Positions 50,409-58,177 of a stretch of DNA of 64,000 nt are shown here, piece by piece (position 1 is the stretch's first letter; the number at the start of each line of letters is the position of its first letter). Where the stretch lies: positions 22,155 through 86,154 of the forward strand of contig DUVS01000008.1 in assembly GCA_012840925.1 (NCBI GenBank), given 5' to 3'. The position numbers and the translations under genes are program-made. The notes beneath the pieces are model-generated. The model saw only the letters and a list, made by a program, of their open reading frames with translations. It was not told the origin of the DNA and ran no database searches. The stretch comes from Bacillota bacterium (GTDB taxonomy: Bacteria; Bacillota; Limnochordia; Darwinibacteriales; DTU012).

Positions 50409-50945
50409 TTGAAAGCTACAGGAATAGTCAGACGCATAGACGATCTAGGACGAGTGGTAATTCCCAAAGAAATCAGGAGAACGCTACGGATTCGCGAGGG
50501 CGATCCTCTCGAGATATTTGTTGATCGTGAAGGCGAAGTTATCTTAAAGAAATACTCCCCCATCGGTGAATTAGGTGATTTTGCCCAGGAATACACTGAT
50601 TCATTGTTTGAGACGACTGGACACATAGCACTTATTGCAGACCGGGACGCAATTGTAGCTGTTGCCGGTGCTTCCAAGAAACAATGGATCGACAAACCGG
50701 TTACGGAAACAATCGAAAAAGCGATGGAAACCCGCAGGACCATGGTAGTTACCAGAAATGATGTGGCTAATCTGGAAGACAACTGGGACTTTGAATCCCA
50801 AGTCATTGCTCCTATCATTGCTGAAGGAGATCCTATTGGAGTAGTCATCTTAGCCACTAAAGATGTGGATACGCAAATGGGGGATCTAGAAATAAAGCTG
50901 GCTGAAACAGCCGCCGGGTTCTTGGCAAAACAGATGGAACAATGA
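50409..50945 (+). CDS. spoVT: Stage V sporulation regulator SpoVT
   Basis: SpoVT is an AbrB-like forespore regulator that modulates sigma-G genes. The protein of about 178 residues has an N-terminal AbrB swapped-hairpin domain (KATGIVRRIDDLGRVVIPKEIRRTLRIREGDPLEIF). A C-terminal GAF-like domain (about 55-178, GHIALIADRDAIVAVAG) follows. I use TTG 50409, which gives the conserved N-terminus and follows AAAGGAGGGG; the in-frame GTG at 50400 overlaps the Shine-Dalgarno. A sigma-G-type promoter is upstream. Confidence 0.95.
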   Translation: MKATGIVRRIDDLGRVVIPKEIRRTLRIREGDPLEIFVDREGEVILKKYSPIGELGDFAQEYTDSLFETTGHIALIADRDAIVAVAGASKKQWIDKPVTETIEKAMETRRTMVVTRNDVANLEDNWDFESQVIAPIIAEGDPIGVVILATKDVDTQMGDLEIKLAETAAGFLAKQMEQ

Positions 50946-50962
50946 AAGGCAGAGGGCAAGTT

Positions 50963-51014
50963 GACTCCTGGCCATAACCTGAAGGCCCTTGGTTATGGAT
51001 TAGGAGTCTTTTTT
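50963..51014 (+). terminator. Two-part terminator after spoVT
   Basis: The outer stem gactcct/aggagtc and inner stem ccataacc/ggttatgg form one long hairpin followed by six T residues. The mazG stop codon on the other strand lies in the right arm. Confidence 0.88.
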
Positions 51015-51778
51015 GCTGCATCCCAGAGCAGATCCATCTCTTCCATGCTCATACTGTGCAGATCTTTTCCCTGGAGTTCGGCTTGTTGTTCGATATATTT
51101 AAACCGCTGCACGAATTTATTCGTTGTGCTATTCAAAGCTTGTTCAGGATTGATATCCAGATAGCGGCAGATATTAACCAGGCTGAAGAACAGATCGCCC
51201 ATCTCAGCCTCCATTTCGGCACGATCTTGGAATTGGACCGATTGTTTAAATTCCTTCAGTTCTTCCTCCAGTTTGGCCATAGCACCGTCAATATGCTCCC
51301 ATTGGAAGCCTACCTTGGCCGCTTTGGCCTGGATTCGCTCGGCCCGGAGCAGGGCAGGCAGCTGTTTCGGGACTCCATCGAGCACAGATTGTCTGTCTTG
51401 AGCGACCCGTTCCTGCTTTTTGATGGCTTCCCAGTTGACCAGCACCTCTTGTACGGAATCAACCTCTGTATCAGCAAACACATGAGGATGGCGGCGAATC
51501 ATCTTTTCGCAAATTGCTGAGATCACATCGTCCATGGTAAAATTACCTGTTTCCGCGGCGATCTGGGCATGGAAGACGATCTGCAGTAACAGATCACCCA
51601 ATTCTTCTGCCAGAGCCGGAAAGTTATTTTGGTCAATAGCGTCGATTACTTCGTATGCTTCTTCAATCAAATATCGAGTCAAACTGTCATGGGTCTGTTC
51701 CCGATCCCAGGGGCAGCCTTGTTCGCTGCGCAATTTGGCCATAATTTCAAGCAAAGACTGGAATGTATAATCTGACAT
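50993..51778 (-). CDS. mazG: Nucleoside triphosphate pyrophosphohydrolase MazG
   Basis: MazG hydrolyses (d)NTPs to monophosphates and can clean damaged nucleotides. The 261-residue protein has two all-alpha MazG modules. The first carries GCPWDREQTHDSLTRYLIEEAYEVIDAI and EELGDLLLQIVFHAQIA with the metal-binding EExxE pattern. The second has LEEELKEF and EMGDLFFSLVNICRYLDI. The N-terminal methylase domain of B. subtilis YabN is absent. It is convergent with spoVT and follows hup on the same strand. Confidence 0.95.
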   Translation of the reverse strand: MSDYTFQSLLEIMAKLRSEQGCPWDREQTHDSLTRYLIEEAYEVIDAIDQNNFPALAEELGDLLLQIVFHAQIAAETGNFTMDDVISAICEKMIRRHPHVFADTEVDSVQEVLVNWEAIKKQERVAQDRQSVLDGVPKQLPALLRAERIQAKAAKVGFQWEHIDGAMAKLEEELKEFKQSVQFQDRAEMEAEMGDLFFSLVNICRYLDINPEQALNSTTNKFVQRFKYIEQQAELQGKDLHSMSMEEMDLLWDAAKKTPNP

Positions 51779-51804
51779 GAAAAAGCTACCTCCATATTAA
51801 ATAA

Positions 51805-51822
51805 GCCTGCTTGCGCAGGCTA
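51805..51822 (-). terminator. Hairpin between hup and mazG
   Basis: agcctgc/gcaggct with a 4-nt loop lies just after hup and is followed in that direction by TATTTAAT. It may terminate part of hup transcription. Confidence 0.6.
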
Positions 51823-51826
51823 TAAG

Positions 51827-52102
51827 TTACTTCTGTACGGCTTCCTTCAGAGACTTACCGGGTTTGAAGGCCGGCACAGTCTTGGGAGGAATTTTAATCT
51901 TGGCTTTGGTTGCAGGGTTAACACCTTGTCTGCCTTTACGTTGCCGCACTTCAAATGTGCCAAATCCAACGAGAGTTACTTTTTCTTTGTTGGCCAGTGC
52001 CTCTTGAATCACGGAAAAAGTAGCCTCAACAGCACTGCTTGCAGCCTTCTTTGTTAGGTTTGCTTGTTTAGCGACTGCATTAATCAGATCACTCTTATTC
52101 AC
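51827..52102 (-). CDS. hup: DNA-binding protein HU
   Basis: The 91-residue nucleoid protein begins NKSDLINAVAKQANLTKKAASSAVEATF. It has GFGTFEVRQRKGRQGVNPATKAKIKIPP, the DNA-binding arm with the conserved proline of NPAT, and ends PGKSLKEAVQK. The start codon is GTG after AAGGGGG. HU bends DNA and compacts the chromosome. It lies between mazG and the SpoIID-like gene, similar to the mazG-hup-yabO arrangement of relatives. Confidence 0.97.
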   Translation of the reverse strand: MNKSDLINAVAKQANLTKKAASSAVEATFSVIQEALANKEKVTLVGFGTFEVRQRKGRQGVNPATKAKIKIPPKTVPAFKPGKSLKEAVQK

Positions 52103-52292
52103 AGTTTAACCCCCTTGAGGTAAGATAATTCACTTGTATATTCTGTGAGCAAGCGCACTATTCCTGCTAAATTGGTAAATTTTCCCATAAAAGTTTATTT
52201 TAAGCGGGTTTGGAATAATGGTCACCCAAAATTAACAAGCTAATACAGAACATTCTACCTAATATATGCTCGACCGACAGGAGTGAACGATT

Positions 52293-53252
52293 TTGAGGTT
52301 TTCGCAGGGATATAGGCTTGTAGCTGGTTTGATCCTGATATTGATCGCTGTAGTGATCGTCATGGTGAGCTGGAGCGGCAGCCGGGATGATATTGCCCGG
52401 GAGATGAAACAAGAACCACAGATTACGGTCTACTTCAATGACACGGGCGAAAAGCGAAGCATGGGACTAGAGGAATATCTGCAGGGAGTAGTGGCTGGCG
52501 AGATGTTCCCCGATTGGCCTGTGGAGGCATACGGTGCACAGGCGATTTTTGCCCGCAGTTTCACTTTGGCATTGATCGCCGAAGGCGGGTTGAAGGAGAA
52601 ATATGGAGCGGACATCTCCACTAACATTGAAGAAGCACAGGCATACAATCCTGGTGCCATCACACCTGAGATCAAGCAGGCAGTGGAAAACACCAGAGGC
52701 CAAGTCCTAACCTATGAGGACCGCTATGTGAAAGGCTGGTTTCACGCCTATTCTGGCGGGATTACAACAACAGCAAAAGAGGGTTTGAACTATCAAGAGG
52801 CCGAACCGCCGTACATCAAAAGCGTGGATCTAGGTGAGAACGAATATGCTCCGGAAGATGTGCGCAGTTGGGAAGCGAAATACACTTTGGCTGAGCTTCA
52901 AGGACTCCTGGCAGAGAAAGGAATCAACGTTGGGCAGATTCAGGATTTGAAGATCACCAAACGAGGCCCCACCGATCGGATCACCGAAATACAGGTTGTG
53001 GGGACGGACGGTACCGATACCATTCACGGTGCTGACTTCCGCATTGCCGTGGATTCCACCAAAATGCGCTCAACCCTGGTTACCGACTGGGAGGTAGCTG
53101 AAGGTGTGCTCACAATCCGTGGTACCGGGTATGGCCATGGGGTTGGCTTAAGCCAGTGGGATGCATTCAAAATGGCCAAGGAAGGCAAATCACCGCAAGA
53201 GATCGCGACTGCTTTCTTTAAAGGTGTGGAGATTAAGAAGTTGTATGACTAA
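52293..53252 (+). CDS. SpoIID/LytB-domain membrane protein (lytic transglycosylase type)
   Basis: The 319-residue protein has one N-terminal membrane segment (about 10-28) and an extracellular SpoIID domain. Landmarks are LEEYLQGVVAGEMFPDWPVEAYGAQAIFARSF, in which the Glu of VVAGEM is the likely catalytic residue, HAYSGGITTTAKE, and the C-terminal GTGYGHGVGLSQWDA. SpoIID enzymes cleave glycan strands during engulfment. This copy lies next to yabP/yabQ rather than in the usual spoIID locus, so it may be a paralogue. The start codon is TTG after AGGAGTG. Confidence 0.9.
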   Translation: MRFSQGYRLVAGLILILIAVVIVMVSWSGSRDDIAREMKQEPQITVYFNDTGEKRSMGLEEYLQGVVAGEMFPDWPVEAYGAQAIFARSFTLALIAEGGLKEKYGADISTNIEEAQAYNPGAITPEIKQAVENTRGQVLTYEDRYVKGWFHAYSGGITTTAKEGLNYQEAEPPYIKSVDLGENEYAPEDVRSWEAKYTLAELQGLLAEKGINVGQIQDLKITKRGPTDRITEIQVVGTDGTDTIHGADFRIAVDSTKMRSTLVTDWEVAEGVLTIRGTGYGHGVGLSQWDAFKMAKEGKSPQEIATAFFKGVEIKKLYD

Positions 53253-53321
53253 GCAGAAATTGATTCTATTTTACCGGTCGCATGCATAGATTGTACCAAA
53301 CAAATCGGGAGGTACAATCAT

Positions 53322-53612
53322 ATGGATGAAAGAAAATATCCAGCCGGGGCAACCAGGCATCAAGTGGTGTTGGTACAGCGGGAACGCTTGAATGTGGACG
53401 GCGTGGTTAATGTAGAAAGCTTCGATGACCGGGAAATAGCCTTGGATACCGAAGAAGGCGGTTTGTTCGTCCGCGGTGAAGATCTGCACATCAGTGAACT
53501 GAATCTGGAGACTGGCAACTTGATCGTCAGGGGATACATCAAGGCTATTGAATACACCAAAGACTCATTTGGGCAAAAAGGCAAAGGCTTTCTGGCAAAA
53601 TTGTTTCGATGA
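53322..53612 (+). CDS. yabP: Sporulation protein YabP
   Basis: The 96-residue protein matches the YabP/YqfC family required for sporulation. It shows LNVDGVVNVESFDDREIALDTEEGGLFVRGEDLHISELNLETG, a compact all-beta pattern. It precedes yabQ and divIC as in B. subtilis. GGGAGG precedes the ATG. It is presumably expressed in the mother cell with yabQ. Confidence 0.93.
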   Translation: MDERKYPAGATRHQVVLVQRERLNVDGVVNVESFDDREIALDTEEGGLFVRGEDLHISELNLETGNLIVRGYIKAIEYTKDSFGQKGKGFLAKLFR

Positions 53613-53682
53613 TTCACATCTCCAATGCCAAATGCATACAATGTGAGGGTAAGGTGAAAACACATCCTTTGGGGGTGAAGTC

Positions 53683-54228
53683 ATGGATTCACTGAGTACC
53701 CAGCTGTATGCATTTGCCTTTACAATGGCTGCCGGTGCTTCCATGGGGTTTGTGTTTGACTTGTACCGTCTGCTGCGTTCCTGGCTGAGGCCGGGTGCGA
53801 TTGCTACGTTTATCATGGATCTCTTCTTTTGGGTGATCATTGTACCAATGGCAGCAATATATTTACTAATCGCCAATTGGGGGGAACTGCGCCTGTATGT
53901 CCTCATTGGCATCTGTTTAGGTTTAGCCTTCTATTATTTATTGATCAGCAGGACTGTGTTTCGCATTGCGATTAGCTTTACCCATCTTGTGAGCCTGGTG
54001 ATCAGCTTTTTTTGTCAACTGGTATTTGCCATCCTAGTCTGGCCGATGAAGCTAGTTCAGGATTTGCTGCTGACAATCTCTGCCATACGCCGCCGCCGTC
54101 GATCCTTCCAGTTTAGTTCAGGATGGCGTTGGCGTGGTTTGGATTGGCGTCAAATGCGCTGGCCCAGATTTGGCAGGGGCAGCCTGAGATGGCAGGCATT
54201 CAGGTTCCTTCCCTTTTGGCGCAAATAA
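53683..54228 (+). CDS. yabQ: Spore cortex biosynthesis membrane protein YabQ
   Basis: The 181-residue protein has about four to five membrane segments. It also has the family-like MAAGASMGFVFDLYRLLRSWLR near the start. In B. subtilis YabQ is needed for cortex formation. The C-terminus is unusual: after the last membrane segment come about 45 residues rich in Arg and Trp, with repeated WRWRG, DWRQMRW and SLRWQAF. This tail could bind membranes or nucleic acid. yabP is upstream and divIC downstream. Confidence 0.9.
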   Translation: MDSLSTQLYAFAFTMAAGASMGFVFDLYRLLRSWLRPGAIATFIMDLFFWVIIVPMAAIYLLIANWGELRLYVLIGICLGLAFYYLLISRTVFRIAISFTHLVSLVISFFCQLVFAILVWPMKLVQDLLLTISAIRRRRRSFQFSSGWRWRGLDWRQMRWPRFGRGSLRWQAFRFLPFWRK

Positions 54229-54272
54229 CAATTTTGTAGATGCTGGAAGGAAAAAGCTGGCTGTCACAGAAT

Positions 54273-54290
54273 TCTCCTCAGTAGAGGAGA
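54273..54290 (+). promoter_or_regulatory. Hairpin sequestering the divIC ribosome binding site
   Basis: ctcctc (54274-54279) pairs with gaggag (54284-54289) across an agta loop, and a further T-A pair extends the stem. The right arm is the divIC Shine-Dalgarno. Translation could be limited when the stem forms. Confidence 0.55.
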
Positions 54291-54299
54291 GATGGTACA

Positions 54300-54596
54300 A
54301 TGGCTAAGCGCCGCCGAAAGAAGAGAATCAAGCTCACCAGCATTCTGGCCTTATGTCTCCTGCTCTGGCTGGGATACACATTTGGCAAAGGTTTTGTCAT
54401 ACATCATCGTCTCAAACAGAAGATAGCACAGCTCAACAATGAGATCCAGGCTTTTGAACTGCGAAACGCCGAGATTCGCCGGGAAATAGAACGCCACAGT
54501 TCCTATGAATACATTGAACGGGTTGCCAGAGAAGAGCTGGGCTTGGTCAAGCCGGGAGAAATGCGGTTTATTATTTCCGAATCCAAGGATGAGTAA
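54300..54596 (+). CDS. divIC: Cell division protein DivIC (FtsB-like)
   Basis: The 98-residue bitopic protein has a very basic N-terminus (AKRRRKKRIK), one membrane helix (about 12-30), and an extracellular coiled coil (about 33-70, LKQKIAQLNNEIQAFELRNAEIRREIERH). The conserved C-terminal YIERVAREELGLVKPGE is typical of DivIC/FtsB. It forms the FtsL-DivIC-DivIB division complex. The place before the S1-domain gene is conserved. Confidence 0.93.
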   Translation: MAKRRRKKRIKLTSILALCLLLWLGYTFGKGFVIHHRLKQKIAQLNNEIQAFELRNAEIRREIERHSSYEYIERVAREELGLVKPGEMRFIISESKDE

Positions 54597-54622
54597 AGCC
54601 TCTTGATGATTCGCACGGCCGA

Positions 54623-54651
54623 TTGACACAAAATTTTTGATAATGTATAAT
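54623..54651 (+). promoter_or_regulatory. Sigma-A promoter of the S1-domain gene (perfect consensus)
   Basis: TTGACA (54623-54628), a 17-nt spacer and TATAAT (54646-54651). Confidence 0.92.
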
Positions 54652-54705
54652 ATGAACATGACCGCGGCCCTGCGGTAAATCTCAAGAGGAGGAATTTATT
54701 TACGT

Positions 54706-55107
54706 ATGTCAATCGATGTCGGCAGCATTGTCGAGGGGAAAGTAACAGGGATCACCAGCTTTGGTGCATTTGTTGAACTTGAAAACGGAAAGACCGGTCT
54801 AGTGCACATCTCAGAGGTTGCTGATACCTACGTCAGAGACATTAACGATTTTCTTAAAGAACAAGATAGTGTCAGGGTTAAAGTGATCAACATCACTGAT
54901 GGCAAGATTGGTCTCTCAATCAAACAAGCAAATCCTAAACCCTCAGACGGCAGCAATTCTCATTACAGCAGGTCGAGACGGAAAGCCGCATCAAGTGCAA
55001 GTAATTTTGAAGAACGCCTGGCACGCTTCCTCAAAGACAGTGAGGAAAGGCAGCAAGCGCTGAGAAAAAGCTTAGACTCGAAACGGGGAGGCAGGGGCGC
55101 GAGATAG
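54706..55107 (+). CDS. S1 RNA-binding domain protein (YabR-like)
   Basis: The 133-residue protein has one S1 domain (1-75, VGSIVEGKVTGITSFGAFVELENGKTGLVHISEVAD...DGKIGLSIKQ). A basic, serine-rich tail (SRSRRKAASSAS ... KRGGRGAR) follows. It corresponds to B. subtilis YabR, which follows divIC. It probably binds RNA or ribosomes; the exact role is unknown. It has its own strong promoter and a UUCG-loop terminator. Confidence 0.93.
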   Translation: MSIDVGSIVEGKVTGITSFGAFVELENGKTGLVHISEVADTYVRDINDFLKEQDSVRVKVINITDGKIGLSIKQANPKPSDGSNSHYSRSRRKAASSASNFEERLARFLKDSEERQQALRKSLDSKRGGRGAR

Positions 55108-55139
55108 AATATCCTGATTTATACTAATGATAATAACAT

Positions 55140-55161
55140 ACATCCCTTCGGGGATGTTTTT
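55140..55161 (+). terminator. Terminator with UUCG tetraloop
   Basis: acatccc/gggatgt (55140-55146 and 55151-55157) with a ttcg loop is followed by TTTTTG. Confidence 0.9.
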
Positions 55162-55182
55162 GTATCATTTGGAGGTAGAACA

Positions 55183-55746
55183 ATGAAAAACAAATGGGAG
55201 CAAATGACTGAAGCAGATCACCGAATCATAGCCAATCAATTGGGGCGTGAACCCCGGGGTGTGCTGGGAATTGCCAGGCGCTGTGAATATGGTTATCCTC
55301 AGGTGATCGTCAACCGGCCGATCATCAGCCAGACAGAAGAGGTGACTGTGTTTCCCACATCGCTGTGGCTGACATGCCCATATCTGTGTAAACTGATCAG
55401 TAAGCTGGAAAGCACCGGCCTGATTGCATCGCTGCAGGAAAGAATAGCCGAGGATCAGGAATTTGCCGAACTGGTGAAACAGGATCACGAGGCTCACGCC
55501 CAATTTCGGGCAAATCTGGTCCCAGATGAAGTGCTGGAGTCTTTGGCCAAGAAATACCCCAATGAGTATCAGGTCATAATCACCACAGGGGTAGGTGGAA
55601 CCAGATCACCTGACGGTGTCAAGTGCCTTCATGCCCATTTCGCTGATTTTCTGGTAACTGGGTCGAATCAAATTGGTTCTGCAGTGTTCGAGCTTTTAGA
55701 TGCCGATCTGCACTGTTCCTCAGCAGATTGCCGGTTAGAGAACTGA
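55183..55746 (+). CDS. DUF501 family protein
   Basis: The 187-residue protein matches DUF501, with LGREPRGVLGIARRCEYGYPQVIVNRP, FPTSLWLTCPYLCKLISKLES, and the C-terminal GGTRSPDGVKCLHAHFADFL. The conserved Cys and His residues (CP--C and KCLHAH) suggest a metal site. The function is unknown. It is regularly found just before a Ppx/GppA phosphatase gene, as here (7-bp gap), so a functional link is likely. Confidence 0.9.
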   Translation: MKNKWEQMTEADHRIIANQLGREPRGVLGIARRCEYGYPQVIVNRPIISQTEEVTVFPTSLWLTCPYLCKLISKLESTGLIASLQERIAEDQEFAELVKQDHEAHAQFRANLVPDEVLESLAKKYPNEYQVIITTGVGGTRSPDGVKCLHAHFADFLVTGSNQIGSAVFELLDADLHCSSADCRLEN

Positions 55747-55753
55747 TCCGGGC

Positions 55754-56728
55754 ATGGCTCAATGGACTGGGGGGGATTCTGTGTACGCTGTCATCGACAT
55801 TGGCACCAACTCTGTCCGGCTGTTAATCGCAGAACGCGAGTTGACGAAGGAGGGCAGCTTTTACCGGCCTGTAGCTGCCCGACTGAAGATTACCAGACTG
55901 GGGCAGAATGTAAATGCTTCGGGGCTTTTGGATGAAGGAGCGATAGCCAGGACTTGCCAGGTTTTGAGGGAGTATCAGCACGAATTGAACAAATTCCCAG
56001 TGGATAATCTAGTAGTGACTGCTACCAGCGCTGTTCGGGACGGAGCCAACCGGGAAGAGTTTTTGGCCAAAGTCAAGAGCCTAACCGGATGGGATGTGCA
56101 AGTCCTGACAGGGGAGCAAGAGGCGGCTGCCTCGTTTGTGGGGGCCACAAAAACACTGCAAGGCCTGGGTTTTGCCCTCAGCCCGGAGGTGCTGGTTCTG
56201 GATATTGGCGGTGGCAGCACAGAGCTCACCTGCGGAACAGCCGATGGCAAGATTGTCGCCGGCGGTTCAATTCAGGCAGGCGCAGTCCGCATGACCGAGT
56301 TGGGTATCACCAGGCATCCCGTCAGCAACGGCGAACTGAAACAGCTGCAGCAAATGATTAGGTCAAGGGTGGCTGAATTAGTATCAGCGCTGCCGGGTGG
56401 TAAGGGGAAACGGGCTTTGGTTGGTGTGGGCGGCACGATTACGACCTTGGCTGCATTGGAGCTTAAATTGACCGTTTATGATTGGGCTAAAATTACGGGA
56501 ATGAGTTTAACCAAGGGTTGTGTCGAATATTGGCTGCGGTATCTTGCCGGGCTGAATCTGGCTGAGCGGGCTGTACTGCCAGGTATGAGTGAAGGTAGAG
56601 GAGAAATCATCGTTGCCGGAGCAGCTATCTGTAATGTGGTTATGGATTTATTGGCAGTGGATCAGCTGATGGTCAGCGACGGGGATCTGATGCAGGGGAT
56701 GCTGTACCTGCGAGCCCCAGCTTATTGA
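55754..56728 (+). CDS. ppx: Ppx/GppA family exopolyphosphatase
   Basis: This is a phosphatase of the ASKHA fold that acts on polyphosphate or pppGpp. The 324-residue protein has the phosphate loop VIDIGTNSVRLLIAE (about 11-25), TSAVRDG, GEQEAAASFVGA, LDIGGGSTEL and GVGGTITTLAA. It lacks the long C-terminal HD domain of some family members, so it is the short form. The real start may be a later GTG (VYAVIDIG). Its last codons overlap the tRNA-Leu promoter. Confidence 0.93.
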   Translation: MAQWTGGDSVYAVIDIGTNSVRLLIAERELTKEGSFYRPVAARLKITRLGQNVNASGLLDEGAIARTCQVLREYQHELNKFPVDNLVVTATSAVRDGANREEFLAKVKSLTGWDVQVLTGEQEAAASFVGATKTLQGLGFALSPEVLVLDIGGGSTELTCGTADGKIVAGGSIQAGAVRMTELGITRHPVSNGELKQLQQMIRSRVAELVSALPGGKGKRALVGVGGTITTLAALELKLTVYDWAKITGMSLTKGCVEYWLRYLAGLNLAERAVLPGMSEGRGEIIVAGAAICNVVMDLLAVDQLMVSDGDLMQGMLYLRAPAY

Positions 56729-56753
56729 CAAGAACCTGACTCCATTATATAAT
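56725..56753 (+). promoter_or_regulatory. Promoter of tRNA-Leu (perfect consensus)
   Basis: TTGACA (56725-56730), a 17-nt spacer and TATAAT (56748-56753). The -35 box overlaps the ppx stop codon. Confidence 0.92.
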
Positions 56754-56773
56754 TAACGTTGTGATTTAGGTGT

Positions 56774-56861
56774 GCCGGGGTGGCGGAATAGGTAGACGCT
56801 ACGGACTTAAAATCCGTTGGGTGTTTCGCCCGTGCGGGTTCGATTCCCGCCTCCGGCACCA
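56774..56861 (+). tRNA. tRNA-Leu (anticodon TAA)
   Basis: The 88-nt class II tRNA gene has acceptor strands GCCGGGG and CTCCGGC. The anticodon stem ACGGA/TCCGT has loop CTTAAAA (anticodon TAA). A long variable arm (TGGGTGTTTCGCCCG) and T arm GCGGG-TTCGATT-CCCGC follow, and CCA is encoded. Confidence 0.97.
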
Positions 56862-56914
56862 ATTTATTTATAATATATATTACCTGGCGGCATGCTGGAA
56901 CAGGCTGCAATGGA

Positions 56915-56946
56915 CAGCCACTGGATTCCGGTACGGCTGCTTTTTT
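56915..56946 (+). terminator. Likely terminator of tRNA-Leu
   Basis: cagcc/ggctg form the base of an imperfect hairpin followed by six T residues. The rest of the 240-bp interval before oppD holds the opp promoter. Confidence 0.5.
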
Positions 56947-57002
56947 ATTTTTAGATGCAAATGTGAAATATGTAACGATGCAGTTAAAAGCCCATTTGTT
57001 CA

Positions 57003-57031
57003 TTGACAGGTCAGCGGCTAGCTGTTACAAT
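57003..57031 (+). promoter_or_regulatory. Sigma-A promoter of the opp operon
   Basis: TTGACA (57003-57008), a 17-nt spacer and TACAAT (57026-57031). The start codon of oppD is about 65 nt downstream of the expected start point. Confidence 0.88.
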
Positions 57032-57103
57032 AGATCAATGTTAATACAAAACATAATATTCAAGTTGCACACTTGCCAGAATAACAATCTGGAGGTTTCA
57101 TAA

Positions 57104-58177
57104 ATGAGTGATCATGCTGTTACAAAAATGCATAATGCAAATACTGATCCTGTACTGGATGAAGATATCTTGCTGAAAGTGGAGGATCTGCACACCTACC
57201 TTGCCACGGAAGCCGGATTGGTCAAGGCGGTAAATGGTGTAGATTTTACAATCAAAAAAGAAGAGGTTTTGGGTGTGGTAGGAGAAAGCGGATGCGGCAA
57301 AAGCATTACGGCTTTGTCCATCATGCAGCTGCTGCCTCAGCCTCACGGCAAAATCCACAAAGGTAAAATTCTGTTTCGCAACCGCAGCGGCCAGGTGATC
57401 GATCTTGCCGGGCAGGATCCTACCGGGGCGGTGATGCGTACAATTCGCGGCAATGAAATTGCCATGATCTTTCAGGAGCCCATGACATCGCTGAACCCAG
57501 TTTATACTGTCGGTTATCAAATTGTGGAAGCGATCATGCTGCATCAACAAGTCACCAAGAAACAAGCATGGCAAATGGCTGAGGAGATGTTGGCCAAGGT
57601 AGGGATCCCCAGCCCCAAACAAAGGGTAAACGAGTATCCTTACCAGATGAGCGGTGGCATGCGGCAGCGGGTGATGATTGCCATGGCCCTTTGCTGCAAT
57701 CCAAGCCTTTTGATTGCCGACGAGCCTACCACGGCTTTGGATGTGACCATTCAAGCTCAGATTCTCGATTTGATGATGAGCCTGCAAGAAGAATTCAAAA
57801 TGTCAATCATGATGATTACCCACAACCTCGGCGTGGTTGGAAGAATCTGCGATAATGTTGCCGTGATGTATATGGGCAAAATAGTAGAGTACACGGACGT
57901 TCGCACACTTTATCACAATCCAGCCCACCCTTACACAGTGGGGTTGTTCAATTCCATTCCCAAGCTGGGTGAGAACAAAAAGAGGCTGGAACCGATTAAG
58001 GGTGTTGTACCGGATCCAATTCACCTGCCAAAAGGATGCAGTTTTAAGGACAGATGCCCTATGGCAACGGAACAATGCAATCAAGAGCCGCCCCTTGTCG
58101 AAGTCGGCGATCATCATTTTGTCCGCTGCTGGCATCCGGTGCAAATAGGTAAGAGAAAGGAACAGGCTAATGGTTAA
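57104..58177 (+). CDS. oppD: Oligopeptide ABC transporter ATP-binding protein OppD-like
   Basis: This is one of two ATPases of a peptide importer. The 357-residue protein has Walker A GESGCGKS, signature [15 protein letters not shown], and Walker [13 protein letters not shown]. The OppD-type C-terminal extension has cysteines ([10 protein letters not shown]...CNQEPP) that may hold an Fe-S cluster, as known in the family. GGAGG precedes the ATG. It overlaps oppF by 8 bp. The operon order is D-F-A-B-C. Confidence 0.94.
   Translation: MSDHAVTKMHNANTDPVLDEDILLKVEDLHTYLATEAGLVKAVNGVDFTIKKEEVLGVVGESGCGKSITALSIMQLLPQPHGKIHKGKILFRNRSGQVIDLAGQDPTGAVMRTIRGNEIAMIFQEPMTSLNPVYTVGYQIVEAIMLHQQVTKKQAWQMAEEMLAKVGIPSPKQRVNEYPYQMSGGMRQRVMIAMALCCNPSLLIADEPTTALDVTIQAQILDLMMSLQEEFKMSIMMITHNLGVVGRICDNVAVMYMGKIVEYTDVRTLYHNPAHPYTVGLFNSIPKLGENKKRLEPIKGVVPDPIHLPKGCSFKDRCPMATEQCNQEPPLVEVGDHHFVRCWHPVQIGKRKEQANG

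Noticed and set aside
50249..50959. Antisense ORF (236 codons) opposite spoVT and the end of mfd
   Set aside because: Serine/isoleucine-rich shadow of two well-supported genes; no family features.
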